DNA of 64,000 nt, taken from assembly GCF_963576615.1 (NCBI RefSeq), contig NC_088711.1:21360182-21424181 (forward strand), written 5' to 3'. Shown here piece by piece: positions 13,501 to 25,600 of this stretch; position 1 is the stretch's first letter, and each line of letters starts with the position of its first letter. This DNA is from Watersipora subatra (lineage: Eukaryota > Bryozoa > Gymnolaemata > Cheilostomatida > Watersiporidae). The notes under the pieces are model-generated. The model saw only the letters and a list, made by a program, of their open reading frames with translations. It did no database searches and was not told where the DNA came from. The position numbers and the translations under genes were made by a program.

Positions 13501-16500
13501 ATCACAATATGTGATGCCACATGATCACAATGTGTGATGCCACATGGACATAACATGTTATGCCACATGATCACAATATGTGATGCAACGTGATTACATA
13601 ATGTGATGCCACATGATCACAATAGAGCTACTGTAACATCTATTAAAGTACTTTTCTCTGGTTGTGGTTGGGAGCTGTATCTAGTGAAAAGATAGTCGCA
13701 AATATGAGGTTTCCAACAAAGCCTATTGGTTCTGAGAATTAAGCACAACAGGACATTCGAGTATATACACAGAGGTGTTTCAGGCATTGCCCTACTCAGG
13801 GTTCTTCCTAGGACCTCAGACTATGTTACATCGAAATAAGACAGCAGTAAGAACATATTATAAAAGATCATTGCTGTAGTGAGAACAATGGAACTGTCTG
13901 AAACCGTCCCACATTCATAGTATCTATTAATGTCCACAATGACTGCGACTAAACATGGCCGAATGCATAACTAGTAATTAGAATTGAACTAAAATATTAA
14001 ACATATAGAAAATCAATCGCTGTTAAAAAGCCGACAGCCGCGCTAGAAAGGAGTTGGTTTAGTAACTATAGCAGAGTAACAGTAATGAAAGAAAAAGCAA
14101 ATGGAGGATGAAATAACGAGAATTTGCAATTACTGGGGCCTTGTAGTTAAACATGAACAATACTTTCCACAAGGGAAGTCATGACAACGCAAATTGAACT
14201 AGAGCCGCAGTCTAAATGATAGTCTAGACTTTCAGCTCTGCATCACTTTATCTACGATCTAAATTGACCCAATATAATACTCAGAATAATAGACGGCTCA
14301 TCGAAAGGAACGACGAGTCTCTCCCACAATCTATACCGCTGGCTGACCAACTTACAAACCAGAGAGCCACCTCCTGAAAGCTTACAAACCACACAGCCCT
14401 GGTGGTAGTAAACAGCATAATAATTAGTAACTGAGAACTCGTGCAAAGGCCCAAAGGTGGAACGAAGGGGAAGGTCTCTCTCTCATTCTAATGCAAATCA
14501 GTAATGTGACAGACAGGAATTTTCTGTAGGACTGGAACTAGAAGCCGTTGGTATTCGGTTAGATTGACTAAACTCTACTAATTAATGGTTTAGCTTGAGT
14601 TCGGGGTGAAAATGCGTGAGATTGCTGTTGTCACCTTTACGATAAAGTGAAATATCACCTAAAACTTTGAAACCACCTCTAAAAAAAGGCTTGGACCAAA
14701 TAATATCATCAACTTCTATACAAATCATGATTATATATACGATTATATAGGTATATATGATTTGTATATAAGTATATACAAAGCATCATGATTTGCATAT
14801 ACTTATATACAAATCATCAACAGTATACAAATCATGTTGGTCTCGCAAGAAAACTGTGATTTTATACAAAACATTACAAAAGAAGCATTAGCAGTGTTCA
14901 TCACTGTAGAGACATCAGAGCTCATATTTGACTAGCGCAGGTGGAGTATGATTCCCCACATTTAACCATTGTTATTAGTTTTGGAAACAAATAAGAAGCC
15001 AACAGAAAAGGCTGCTGACAATTTGAGCATGTGGAAATGAAAGGAACCTCCGCTCGTTAACTGCATCTCAATGATAAACTCACCTTATATAACAGAATGT
15101 GGTAAAAAACTAGGGATATTTTCAAAACCCCAGTAAAGCTATTAACAAGACCAGAATGCTACTATCAATGAGAAGAGCTGAAAGCATTGAGAAGACATTT
15201 TATGTAATAGCAAGAGCAAACGGCGTGACTAACTTTGACGGTCATGACATGTTCAGCAAACAGAGGATCATGAGAAACGGAATAGGATATATAGCTATTA
15301 GCAAGACCCGAACGTAACTACCAAAATCAGGGTATAGTCAGTGATTGAAATTGCGTATACAGCGACACAACCACTCCCCACTTCTCTTTGCCTAAACTCC
15401 CCTCTCCACTCCCAGATCAAAACATACCTGTTCAAAATCTTTTCCAGCATTTGTATTTCTAAAGAGCATCAGGTTTCTAAAATGAAAGCCAAACAATACA
15501 TTCTCCAGTCTTGCCCGACCAGCAATACACGTAATTACACGACCTGCCACTAGCGATCTAGTCTCATAAACCGCATGCAACCGTGTGTCTGAGCGGAAAC
15601 ACAGACATAGAATTAGTGAAAACAGAGCAGGTATGCGGAGCCAGGCCACAGGTGGGGAGATAGTGGCTACTACAATCCGACTCCTGTTGATATCTCATCA
15701 ACTTCAATCTTTTAGGTGCAGAAAAGAGAAGCAATAAACAGCATGAATGTAATTTCTTACGAGGCCCAACAATACATAACATTGACTTACCTGTTAAACA
15801 CGTTATTGAAATTAATGTGTGTAAATGTACTAAACCCACAGCATCTATTAGCGCTGTGTGTTTAATCAATGCTATTATATTCTTTCATCAACTCTACCCA
15901 ACGCTTTAGTTTTTTTCATAAGCTCTATTCACAGTTTTACTTCCATAACAAATCCTACAAGACAATTGAAAAAATTGTATGTTTAACATAAAAAGAAAGC
16001 AAATGCACTGCAACTCTATTGTATCTGAATGATCAAACAGCGTCTGAGAATGTTTCACTCATACATGAACTAGATTGAAGTTGAATATGTTACTAATGGA
16101 GTAGTTAAAATTATTCCTAACTGTTCCTCTCTAGTCAGTCAGCCAGCAGCGTTGAATATGAATAAAATTATCTTTGATTTCTTTCAAATTTTAGGAATGT
16201 TCACGAGCCACTTTTAATCGTCAGAGATGTAGCTCGTTCCAATTCAGAGAGATTACACGCATGCGAGTGTTCCTTTGAAGCGATCGCGAGGCTATAAATG
16301 GGAAGTGGTTGTTGAAGGAAAGGAAGCAGAGAATATAGACAGACTTAGTGAGGCCCGAGTAATCAGTAAATGCGCGTGACAGTCACAAAATCAATCATAT
16401 TGAGTCTATCTACCTGTTGTGTTCTAGCTTCAGCCTGTGCTTCTGGCCTTTGTAAGAGAATCGTATGCCAATGCGTCGCCTGTGCATCTGCGAGACAAGA

Positions 16501-19013
16501 AACAGACTGTCAAGTTGCTATGACAATACAAATGACAAATCACGGTAACAGACAGTGGTATAGAGGCTTGACATATGAAAGAAAAGGTGTGATTCTTTAT
16601 GACTTGTATGAATATTTTTAGCAGAAAGCATTATATTAGAACATAGATCTACCCACCTGGGTCTCTGTACTGAATGTCTTTATGGAGCCGAGTCGTTCCC
16701 TTCGAGACATCATTGGGTAGATAACATCTACACCTTCCTCCAACTCCCCTGTAAACTCCATATTCTCACACTCGGAGAGACTAAGGTCGGCCATTTTATC
16801 TGAAGAGACCAAATGAATATCTATAACCTCACAGTTCATGAGACACAACAACATATTATTCAAATCATATTATTAACAACAAAACATTATTAAAAAGAGG
16901 CAAATTGCCACATTCCTTGGCCTTTTCTTTTGACTAGTTTAACTAACGATACCATTTGATAATTTCTACTGATTCTTGATAAAAATTACACAAGTTTCTC
17001 AACTCCCTAGGCACACAGCCAGGCACACTCTACGAAGATCTTTGGTTTTGCTTTAAAATTCTAAAGAAACCTTTTAAAATAAAAACTAATCAGGTTGTAA
17101 AACAATTCATAATAAATTTTACCGGACAACCTACAGTATTATTGTGAATAATCATATTTTGGATCAATGGATGGGACGGTTGGCTTGCCCTATGTAGCTA
17201 GATGAATGTTAGATTAGCACCTGCGTGAATATGGCTTGTCACCGGAGTGATCAATGACGAGGGAAGACGATTCAATAACAAATAAATACATATCAGAATA
17301 GGTACATACAATAGCTTTGCCAGTTTGTTCTCAGTAACAAAGGACTGAGCACAACACAGATCAATGGAGAGACGCTATCAAAGCAAGGACAGCCATGGAG
17401 ACGGTCAAAGGGACTCAAGCAACGCTTTCAACATGAACATCTGCTTAAACTTAGCTCTGAGACAGGATGAGTTTATGATCAAATAGTTATGTAATAATTT
17501 TTATCTCGTGCATGAAAGTTCACGAGCCTGAATAAACGAACAATAAATTCCTTAGCAATACACGTCTAAATCCTCAAGAAGTAGGTCTGTGATCGGCTAA
17601 TGGGTGGAAGGTATTCAATAGGCACAAGGGTTGACAACCAAATATGGTTTGGTATAAGAATAATACTTATGATCATGACTCAACTTTTATATATAATAAC
17701 TATAATAACCGCAATAACTGCAACAGAACATAGAGCAGCAAAGGGGATTAACTAGTTGTGGCTATCAGAGGGCAAGTGGAGCGAGAACAAAAAGACTTTG
17801 TTAGAGCTACTCTCAAGTATCTTGATTTCATAAGCAAGAGGCGAGTTGGTTTTCTAGTCTGCCATTCATGACATCAATTGAGCAATTTACGATGCCTTCA
17901 GTTACACATCTAGTAATTTTTTTCTAATTTCCATTGATATTTCTTTTAATTAGTCACCAAAAGGGAGGTCATGTCCACATTACTAGAAGAAGGCTAGGAA
18001 ACCTCTTGCCAAATTCTTTAAGGTCATGGAACAACTAGGGATAGGCGGACAGACAGGTTCACTGCCCATCAAATCCTTCAGTATCTGGCCTTGAATGCTT
18101 TACGATGTATATAAACACCTGTGAAGGCTGCAAGACCATCTGCAGCCTTTTACAGGATGCTTGCATCGTAGTAAATTGGCAGAAACAAAAGATGAAGATC
18201 ATATGTCAAGATTAGGGGCTCACTGACAGCGGGCCCAGCATGCAGCCTACTATCAGTTGTGTGTTGGGTACTTCTTTATACCATTCCATAAAAATGTAGA
18301 CCTGTTGTTACAGCCGGAGCATAACGTCAGACAGCATGACACGTTATATTATTTTTAAGGTCTAGCCATAGATATAGTAAACCATAGTAGGGTTTACTAT
18401 ATCTAGAAGTTTAGCCCTTTAACGGCACAGCAGAGTGTTGTTAAAGCTAGTGTTTGCTTTACCTTACGCCCAATTCAGTTATCATTCATGGTCATTCTTT
18501 CATTTCACTTCTAGCATGTCATGAGTATTGATGTAACAGATAATCTTATAAATTCAATTAAGCCCTACATCAAATTTTGAAGTGACGTGAGCGATAAATG
18601 TTTTCTCATACAATATTCTCCAAACTAACCTAATAACTCACTGCCTGCCTGGCTTTACGGAAAAAGTTATAGGTTAGAAGAGACATCAGCGAGTGCATAC
18701 CTGGTAGAATGTCATTTACTAAAACTACATAGTCGTCAAACCCTAAGCTGCTTCTACAATACCATGCATCCATCTAGAACTAGCAGCAGCGCATTCTAAC
18801 CATGCTTTGTACAAGCTAACTATCGAATAAATGGAATAGTTGATGTTTTAAAACATTACCCAGTGGCTTTGGATACAAATCCTCGGAATTTGGTGCTAAC
18901 GTGTTTGTGCTGTGGATTGCTGGTAGCCTTTCCGAGGACACCGAAAGAATGCTGATAATATTCCAAAGCTGAAGGATTGATATTAGTAATGTTGTCAGTC
19001 CATTCCTCCTCAT
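1..19013 (-). CDS. ADAM-family (reprolysin/M12B) metalloprotease-disintegrin, 3' end beyond the window, catalytic Glu replaced
   Basis: Type I membrane ADAM-like protein, assembled from splice sites. Exons: 19013-18860 (signal peptide MRRNGLTTLLISILQL), 16799-16657 (prodomain, VDVIYP), 15476-15428 (tentative), 13112-13021 (prodomain DDCYYQGY...LSTCDGLR, a hallmark of the M12B propeptide), 7849-7783 (GVIEIEGEPYAIYPYKD), 7191-7171 (tentative 21-nt microexon), 5841-5782 (ETKYLALAVVVD, start of the catalytic domain), 5379-5308, 4217-4054 (FYQSLSIRVGLVNTEFWT), 2692-2522 (zinc site), 1248-1074 (FSSCS...FCGNGFVERGEQCDCGP, end of catalytic domain and start of disintegrin) and 36-1 (NCEKVDPCCDP). Phases agree at the joins 1/2, 13021/7849, 5782/5379/4217/2692 and 1074/36. 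At least one exon between 2522 and 1248 is not found (phases mismatch and the CxC...CIM segment is missing), and some prodomain exons may also be missed. The zinc motif HMIGHSIGLLHD has Met where family members have catalytic Glu, so I infer a non-proteolytic, adhesion or regulatory ADAM. Subfamily not assigned; CELDPCC-like spacing recalls ADAM9/12. Confidence 0.85.
2522..2692 (-). other. ADAM zinc-site exon with HMxGHxxGxxHD
   Basis: Single exon flanked by an acceptor (ttctag) and the donor CCAG|GTAAAC. It joins in phase to the exon ending at 4054 (LIT|GQLFEE). It encodes the active-site helix with His-Met-Ile-Gly-His-Ser-Ile-Gly-Leu-Leu-His-Asp. All three zinc-ligand histidines and the Gly and Asp of HExxHxxGxxHD are present, but Glu is Met (codon ATG, where Glu would be GAA or GAG). 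Confidence 0.85.
3440..3545. repeat. Adjacent inverted repeats (hairpins) in an ADAM intron
   Basis: Two neighbouring dyads. One is an AACATTTTTGTTAAC / GTTAACAAAAATGTT pair near 3457-3497. The other has CACCATCTATACA and TGTATAGATGGTG around a 7-base loop near 3510-3542. No coding sense is seen; could be MITE remnants. Confidence 0.5.
4585..4720 (+). mobile_element. tRNA-derived SINE-like fragment
   Basis: Pol III-type boxes are visible: an A-box-like TCAGATGGTAGAG near 4603 and a B-box AGTTCGAGTCC near 4642, at tRNA-like spacing. No matching acceptor stem is present, so this is a SINE head or tRNA-like relic, not a tRNA gene. It lies in an ADAM intron. Confidence 0.5.
5228..5330. repeat. 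Tandem duplication of the exon end and 5' splice site inside the ADAM gene
   Basis: A segment of about 40 bases holding the end of exon 5379-5308 and its donor (ACATG|GTAAG on the minus strand) recurs 58 bases further into the intron (donor copy at 5249-5245). Both copies keep a good donor. Use of the second would retain 58 bases and bring an in-frame TAG soon after. Confidence 0.7.
8125..9122. repeat. 15-base minisatellite (GTGTACTTGCTATAC type) with an inverted core
   Basis: About 65 copies of a 15-base unit, varying mainly at CAG/TGG/CGG/CAA before TGTACTTGCTATA. Near 8772-8828 a few units lie in opposite orientation (TGTATAGCAAGTACA) and then the original orientation resumes. Because 15 is a multiple of three, three plus-strand frames stay open over long stretches; these are not genes. 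It lies in the ADAM intron between the exons at 13021 and 7849. Confidence 0.9.
9290..9350. repeat. Short TAGATAGATGTATATCTA repeats
   Basis: Small degenerate TAGATA/ATATCTA tandem and inverted repeats in an ADAM intron. Confidence 0.45.
9611..10512. mobile_element. Long inverted repeat (about 270-base arms) around a Helitron-like/tRNA-like core
   Basis: The left arm (about 9611-9880) and right arm (about 10242-10512) are nearly identical in opposite orientation, so both strands can be read to the same short peptide (ICFRFHFDYNLxRITLKW); this is a repeat effect. The centre (about 9881-10240) matches the element at 45.3-45.7 kb and holds a tRNA-like module (B-box GAGTTCAAATCC near 10126) followed by CAGACAGACGACAGACAAA and (TA)n. 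The outer ends meet near 9611 (ATTCAATGGTTATGATC) and 10512. Confidence 0.75.
10521..10576. repeat. (TA)n microsatellite
   Basis: Pure TA run next to the right arm of the inverted repeat; a shorter one lies at 10211-10240. Confidence 0.95.
10580..12735. other. ADAM intron sequence, nothing recognised
   Basis: AT-rich intronic sequence with no exon matching the ADAM family, no complete element and no RNA gene that I can support. Short open frames on both strands here lack family features and flanking splice logic. Confidence 0.4.
12735..12852 (-). other. Exon-like open segment containing a hairpin, in an ADAM intron
   Basis: On the minus strand an acceptor (TTCTCCCAG) precedes an open stretch reading LLRDGFWSQNSVLATES... 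and ending near TCCG|GTGCGT. It includes an inverted repeat at 12796-12838 (ATGGATTCTG...CAGAATCCAT with an inner AGCCAA/TTGGCT pair). The flanking exons 13021 and 7849 already join in phase without it. It could be an alternative exon or chance. Confidence 0.25.
13446..13623. repeat. 23-base minisatellite
   Basis: About seven copies of a unit like GATGCCACATGATCACAATA(TGT), with some imperfect copies, in the ADAM prodomain region intron. Confidence 0.85.
14715..14835. repeat. AT-rich dyad repeats
   Basis: Repeated ATGATTTGTATATA / TATATACAAATCAT words in both orientations, able to fold into stems; intronic. Confidence 0.5.
16800..18859. other. First ADAM intron, nothing recognised
   Basis: No coding exon or complete element is seen. 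One perfect-looking hairpin lies near 18369-18403 (AGATATAGTAAACC / GGTTTACTATATCT). Confidence 0.4.
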
Positions 19014-19636
19014 TGTAACTATTATATTTATCCGAGATAATCTACAGGTTGAGCAGCATAGTGCTAAATCGTCCGTTAAGTAAAAAGTTTTTATTCTACC
19101 AGTTCCAGCTTCATGCTCAAGATTAACGCAATTAGTATAACAGTTGAATTCATTTTTATCGAGTGCTGGACAGTGCTGCTATTGGTTAGCTCGCGTTCAA
19201 ATATTGTGAAATGCGTAACTGAGCTTTATTGTATAACACTTTTTTAATGGAATAGGTTTTTGTTTGCATTTTTGTAAATAAATTTAAAACTTTAAAATTT
19301 ATTATTTTATTAGCAATAATTAATATAACTTAAATTTTCTATACATTTCATAAAAAATGTATGGCTACGAAACTAAGTTACATTATGTCGTGGTAATATC
19401 CTATTGTATCCATAGTTACGGAAACACCGTTCAGCGCGAGCATTTTGCCTTTTTGTTTGGTTAGATAAATATAAAGATACACCAGATTGAAGAGCGCAAG
19501 ACCATCAACGTATATGATTTTCAAAACTTAACAAGCAATACTGTAGAATTATAACTATACCTAGCGACATCTTACGAATAATTTGGCTGCTCCTTGGCAC
19601 AAATCAAATTCTTGTGCTACAAGTAAAGAAATCAAG
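19014..19636. promoter_or_regulatory. Divergent intergenic region between the ADAM and TEPP-like genes
   Basis: The two start codons point away from each other across 623 bases, so promoters of both genes must lie here unless further 5' exons exist. The sequence is AT-rich and I see no convincing TATA box or initiator; inferred from gene layout only. Confidence 0.5.
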
Positions 19637-22600
19637 ATGTCTTTGGCAATGCAAGGCACTGGGGCAACGCCCGGATATGCCATCGACTACTCTTCACGGA
19701 GTTTAAGACTTGCTTCTGTAAAAAATGGCATATTTAACCCTCGACTTCCCAAAATACGTCAGATGGACAGAGATACAAACATGCATCGTTTGCCAGATGA
19801 GCATTGCCGCACTTCAACTACACTGGGTGAAAGTGAGTAGAACTAGAATGAGTAACTAAACTTTATTCACGTACATTAATACCAAAAAAAACTAATGAAA
19901 AAGTTAATTTTAATTATTGGTATGGTGTGGCTAAAATAAAGGTCGTTTTGCCAAAACCTTGTGCAGCTTAAGACTGTTACTCTCGTGTTTACTCATTCAA
20001 TGAGCTCTTCAGTTTTGCCAAGGACATTTTTGTTTTGCTTACAGCATTATCCCCAGGGCTGATACTCTGAAAGAAACACCCACCTGGATAGGCCCAGACT
20101 TGGATATTGTACCCCCAATCACCTTGTTGGCCAATTTGAATTTGGATATTGTACCCCCAATCACCTGGTTGGCCAATTTGAAATACACCCCCTAAACACT
20201 GGGAGTTCCCTAGAGGGCACCCAGGTTTCACGCCTCACTAAACATCCAATATGATTCATGCATTAATAAAGCAGAAAAAAGCTACAAACCAAATTCCCAA
20301 TTTTATTTAAATACGTTTTTATTTCGGATTTTTCGTTTGTTCAGTGTTGCAAAAACGATCGTTTTTTTTTTCTTCTGCGAACGGATTACTTTTTTGTTGC
20401 TAACAGAGACCAATATATTTTAATTTACTATTGGTAAAAAAATTAAACAAAAAAGGCAATTAGCTAACCATAAATCTACATGTATTTATAAAAACCGTTC
20501 GTGTGGCGGCATAATAGTCGCTCTGCCCACTAACGCCAGTAATCGCAAAACGGCAAAATGTCGCTATGCCTGCAAAAGGGTTAATAAAACTTATTCCAAG
20601 CATCAACCATCAGAATATCATTTTCATTTACAAAGGAAAACAGAATGAATAACAATGAAATAAGTTTATCATCCATTCTGAGTATTTTGCTAAAGGGTTG
20701 CTAAGATAATGCAGTGTCGACTGTCTCTTTACCTTCCTTTCCCGTCAGCAAGCAAGCAACAGCAATCTGCATTAAAATTAAGACTGGATTTTCGGTGCAA
20801 TTTCTCGGTATTACTTTGACTGAATAAAACCTTAATGATCATGGGCCCTTTTACTGGCTTGGCTGTGGAAACCCCCCCTAAAGTAGCAAATTCACTGACA
20901 GTGCCCCATGGTCTGAAACCCCCCCCCCCCCTAAAACGTGATTTTGGGCCGAACCTAATGGGCCTTTTAGGAGGGAGTATCAGCCCTGGGGCATTATCAT
21001 CTAATTCATTAAACTTACGCATTAGTTTTTAGATAAAGTTTTCCGTTGGCTATATGCAGAGGAATACTTATAAAACTGCTCAACAAAATGTAGTTATTTT
21101 TTTTAGTTTGAAAACCATTGAAATTTTAATACTCATCAATATTGATGATCAATTTTAGATGACTTTTTGAGAGCCAACAGTTCTGTGTTTCGTCCTGGAG
21201 CAATAAAACTTCATCATCTGGTAAGAACTTAGTCATATGCTATTATTGGCACATCTATATGAACACATCTTCCATAGTTTGTTCATATTTGCTATTTTAA
21301 ACTGGCTTCATAAGATAACTGTTAGCTTTTGTTTCATTGAACTAAATAAACACACACAAAATTGCAAACCCAAAGAGATTTGTTTTATACTATACAAACA
21401 AGAATAGATTGACAACTATTTTACTGTAAATGTATGTATATTTTACAAACTGATATATATTTAACTGCTGATAGCATGATTGCCATTTTCATAGCTTCGC
21501 ATAAGTTTGTCAAAGCGAAGCAAACCCTGAAAGTACAAAATTCGATTGCATATTAAGTTTTATGTTTAGTTAAAATGTTAATGTAATTAATGAATAATAT
21601 ATAACTAATATGATTAATACTATGACCATCAACTTGTAGCCAATCACAGCGCAGGGAAGGGCTCTACTAAAATATGGTCCAGACCAGAGAACTGAGCGCT
21701 CAAAAACATCTTTAGAGTAAGTTGAGAGTTAGCAGTAAATATAGTGTATACTGTATATACTAATATAATACATAAATATAGTATATACATATTACAATGT
21801 TTTAGTATGTCGTCTGGTGATAGCTTTACATTTAAGAAGTTGTAGGCTTCAGAGCATTCGCAGATAAATCAAGTTTATTGGGAAATGTTTACAAGTCAAA
21901 GAGATTCTAAGACTACAAGCATTGATTTTTATGTATTATTTTGTGATTTACGCATTGTTATATTTTGTTAAATTAGTCGTCAGAGAGAGCAATGGCAAGA
22001 GGATGTGGTGAGAACTCCAAGCAAGTTCACAGTAGAAATGCGAGAGAGCCAGCCATCTAGTGGTGAGCACCTTTAGATTAAAACGCGTTTATATTTGTTG
22101 TTATTAACCCTTTCTTGCATGAATATAGTTGCCATTGAGCTAGAGGAGAATAAGCAAGCAAAAACTGCACATTTACACACAAAATACACAGAACATTTAT
22201 TATTTTACTTCCACCCCATCTTATACATATGTAAAAATTAATGTCCTCATATGGGGACGCCATGCATTTATGAAACAATGCGCTTTGTCCTCATATGAGG
22301 ACAAACAACAGTTGGTTGGTTGCATTATAGGCTGTAATCAGACAAAGTCATTTGGTATGATATGCTCCAAAGCATTCTGGGCAGAGAGCTTTTTTGCAAA
22401 TTCTGCACAAGTATCTTGTTTTGCTGTGGCAGGTTGGAGCAACACATCGGCTTGCATATTTCATAACTGACTTTTCTGGCCAGTGTCCAGCATCAAGGTT
22501 GTATCTAAAGTGATTCAACCAGTGATGTGAAAATTGTGAGCTTTTAAGTTGCAGGGTAGCAATATGCACATGTTGACTAAATAAACATTTTACAAGCAAA

Positions 22601-25600
22601 AATTTTAAAATAAATGAGTAAACTTTTACCAAAATTATTAGTAAACTCAAAACTATTCAGTAATTGAAAATTTCATAATGATCACTTTGCTTACCTGATC
22701 TCATCTGGTACCCTTGTTCTGATGTTTGTTAGACAAGGAGGGTGTACATATGAGCTTGATGGCCTCCCTTTTCTTTGATTTGACATTGTCCAGCCTTGTG
22801 TAATTAGCGCTTGTGCCACAGAGCTGCGGAACTCAAGCAAGTCAACACTGTCTCCATGTTCCCAGCGATGGATCAGCCATCCATTCACAATTGTGACATT
22901 TACAAAGTGAAAAAACAGACGTAAATACCAACGCTTGTGCTTCAGGCTGTGCCTGTAACATGAAATCAGAAAATCTGTTAAATCTACTCCTCCCATATGT
23001 TTGTTATAGACTTCAATAGCACGAGGCCTGATAACATCTACATGCTTCTTTGCTTTTTTGTCCCATCGTTGTACTACGCTGGTTGGTTGCATGCCAACAA
23101 ATGTGCTTGCAGTGTAGACAAAATTGTTATCATTCCACTTCACAATGGTGATGTTGTCTTTGTTGGTAGCATAGGTAGCACTTCCTCTTGTTCTCATACC
23201 TTTATCACAAATCAAAACCTCATCTGCGCCGCATAGCCGGTTTTTGCGGAGAGTACCAACAGCATATATCTTCTTCTTCTTTAGCTCGGTCAACAGCTCC
23301 AGCGTTGTAAACAAGTTGTCAAAGTAAACCTTATGGTTCTTGCCAGCCAAACGGTCTGATAACCGCATCACAACATCTGGGCTCAGTCCTAGGACTTTTT
23401 CAGGTCTATTACCGCTTGCTCCTTGATACAATTCAAAGTCATAAACGTAGCCTGACACACCTGATCTCACCCATATTTTGTAACCCCATTTCTTTGGTTT
23501 ACTCTTGATATATTGCTTTAGACCACTCTGGCCAGTGAAAGGAACCATCTGCTCATCAATACTATGACATTCTTCAGCATCTACACTTGTAAGAAACCTT
23601 TTCCGAAGAGCTTCCATCACAGGGCGCAGCTTCCATACTTTATCAGTAGAGTTTGCATCATGCTTTTCATTATCTACAAAGTGAAGGTGACGGCGTATGG
23701 CTTCAAATCTATTGACACTCATTGCATCAGCAATCAATCCACATCGAGTTCCTTGGTTGCTGGACCAATACATCCGTAATCTTGGATATCTTATGTAGGT
23801 GATCACAATGTTTATCCCCAAAAAAACCATAAGTTCCCCTCTTGTAAGATTGAATGCAGAGTTGATGTTTACTTGCGAGGCGTACAGATTTGTGTTATAC
23901 ACAATGTCATCTAGCAAGTCATTGTCAAAAAAATGCTTGAATATATTGACTGGTGTTTCAGTATTTGCAAGGTTTACTTGACGTTTACCAGTAAAGACAG
24001 GTTCGTTATACGCATAGTCGTTGTCATTGTTGATTGTCCAACTAGTTGATGCTTTGATAATGGTTGATGGTATTGCTTCGTTTCGACCAAATGTTGAAGG
24101 TGTAGAGTTAGCAACTGGTGGTGTCTTACACATTTGCTCCTGTGAAGCTGCAGCTGAAGTAGATGCTGAAGAACCAGAAGTCGACCCAACGGCCACTTTT
24201 CTTCTCTTCTGTGGCAAAGGAGTTGTTGCGACGGCTGAAGTAGAAGGTTGAGAAGGCGGAGAACAGACAGAACTCAAACTGCTGTTGCCATAGAATTTTT
24301 CACTGCTCAAACTAAAAGTGTTTGCGGAGTATTCCCAGTCAGAGTCATCACTAACCTGTTCCTCTGGAGCATTCACATTGTAGTCTGCGTCAAAATCACT
24401 GCAGTCACCTGATGATGAAATGTAGCCATCTTCAGAGTCTGAGCATAAAATAGCCTGCAGTGCCTCAGAGGCTGCTTTTCTGGAGCGCTGACTACTCATA
24501 GTTGAGAGATGCAGAAACTTCAGCAAGACTAAAACAATGTAGACAGTGTTATTATCAACAAAATTTCTAGTGAAGACTTTATGCATAATGGAATTTTCAT
24601 TCAGTTATTGCATGATGTCCTCAAATGAGGACAATTCATTTAAGCCACTTTGAAAGTTTTACAAGCTTGTGAACAACATTGTTATGTTTCAATCATTTAC
24701 TTGAAAGACTGATCAAGCTCAGAAAAAAAAGACACTTTTCTAATAAGAAGAGGAACTGAAGAAATAGCAAAAGAATCACTGATAATTAGCAAACTCACCT
24801 TTTGCACAGCTGCCTGACTTCAGATTTCCCTCCAGACCTTGACCTACTTCTTATGACCTCAATAACAGTACAACAGGAGAGAACAATTTGTAGAATATTG
24901 ATTGAATGATACAAGGAAAAACAACTTCTAATTTTTAAGTTTAAAAATTGGATGTAGTATTTTGTCCTCATATGAGGACGTCATGCAAGAAAGGGTTAAT
25001 GGTCATTACACTAAACAAGTAAAACAAACTTATGTTCCTTCTAAAGGTCCTACATTTACCGGATACGCTGTTAGATACTTGAGGCCAGAAATCACTTCTT
25101 CTTGGCAGTACACCTTACAACAGAAGCCCAGACTTGACCAGCATGGACAAAGACCAGTTCCAGCTAACATTTTGTAAGTAATCAGGAGCTCAGCAATTAG
25201 TAATCTGAGAGGCTGTGTGGTTTAGAACGCCTGACCTCCAAACAGCAGCTTGGGAATCAAGAGGCCGCCAGTGGTGACAGGAATAACCTCCATCCTTTAA
25301 TTGCTCTCTGCAACTAGTCATGTTTTTAGCTTTCGAGGTTTTCTTGCCACTGGACTCCGACATGTCTAGCCAAGATCGCTGAGCCAATTTTTGTTCTACA
25401 ATGCTTTTAAAAACATGCACAGCTTCTGCTTGCAGTAAACTAAACAGACATTACAATCGCTCTTTGAGGGATTGCACATACCAATCAGGAGTTTGTCTCA
25501 GACATAAAACATTTTCTACTGATTTTTAGCATACTGGTAGTAAGCTGGCCGCTCATAAACGAATGTTTCAGTAATATGCTTTGTTTGTAATAGCTTTACT

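Noticed and set aside
22348-22650. A separate 100-aa zinc-finger gene
   Set aside because: It is the second exon of the piggyBac transposase plus intron sequence.
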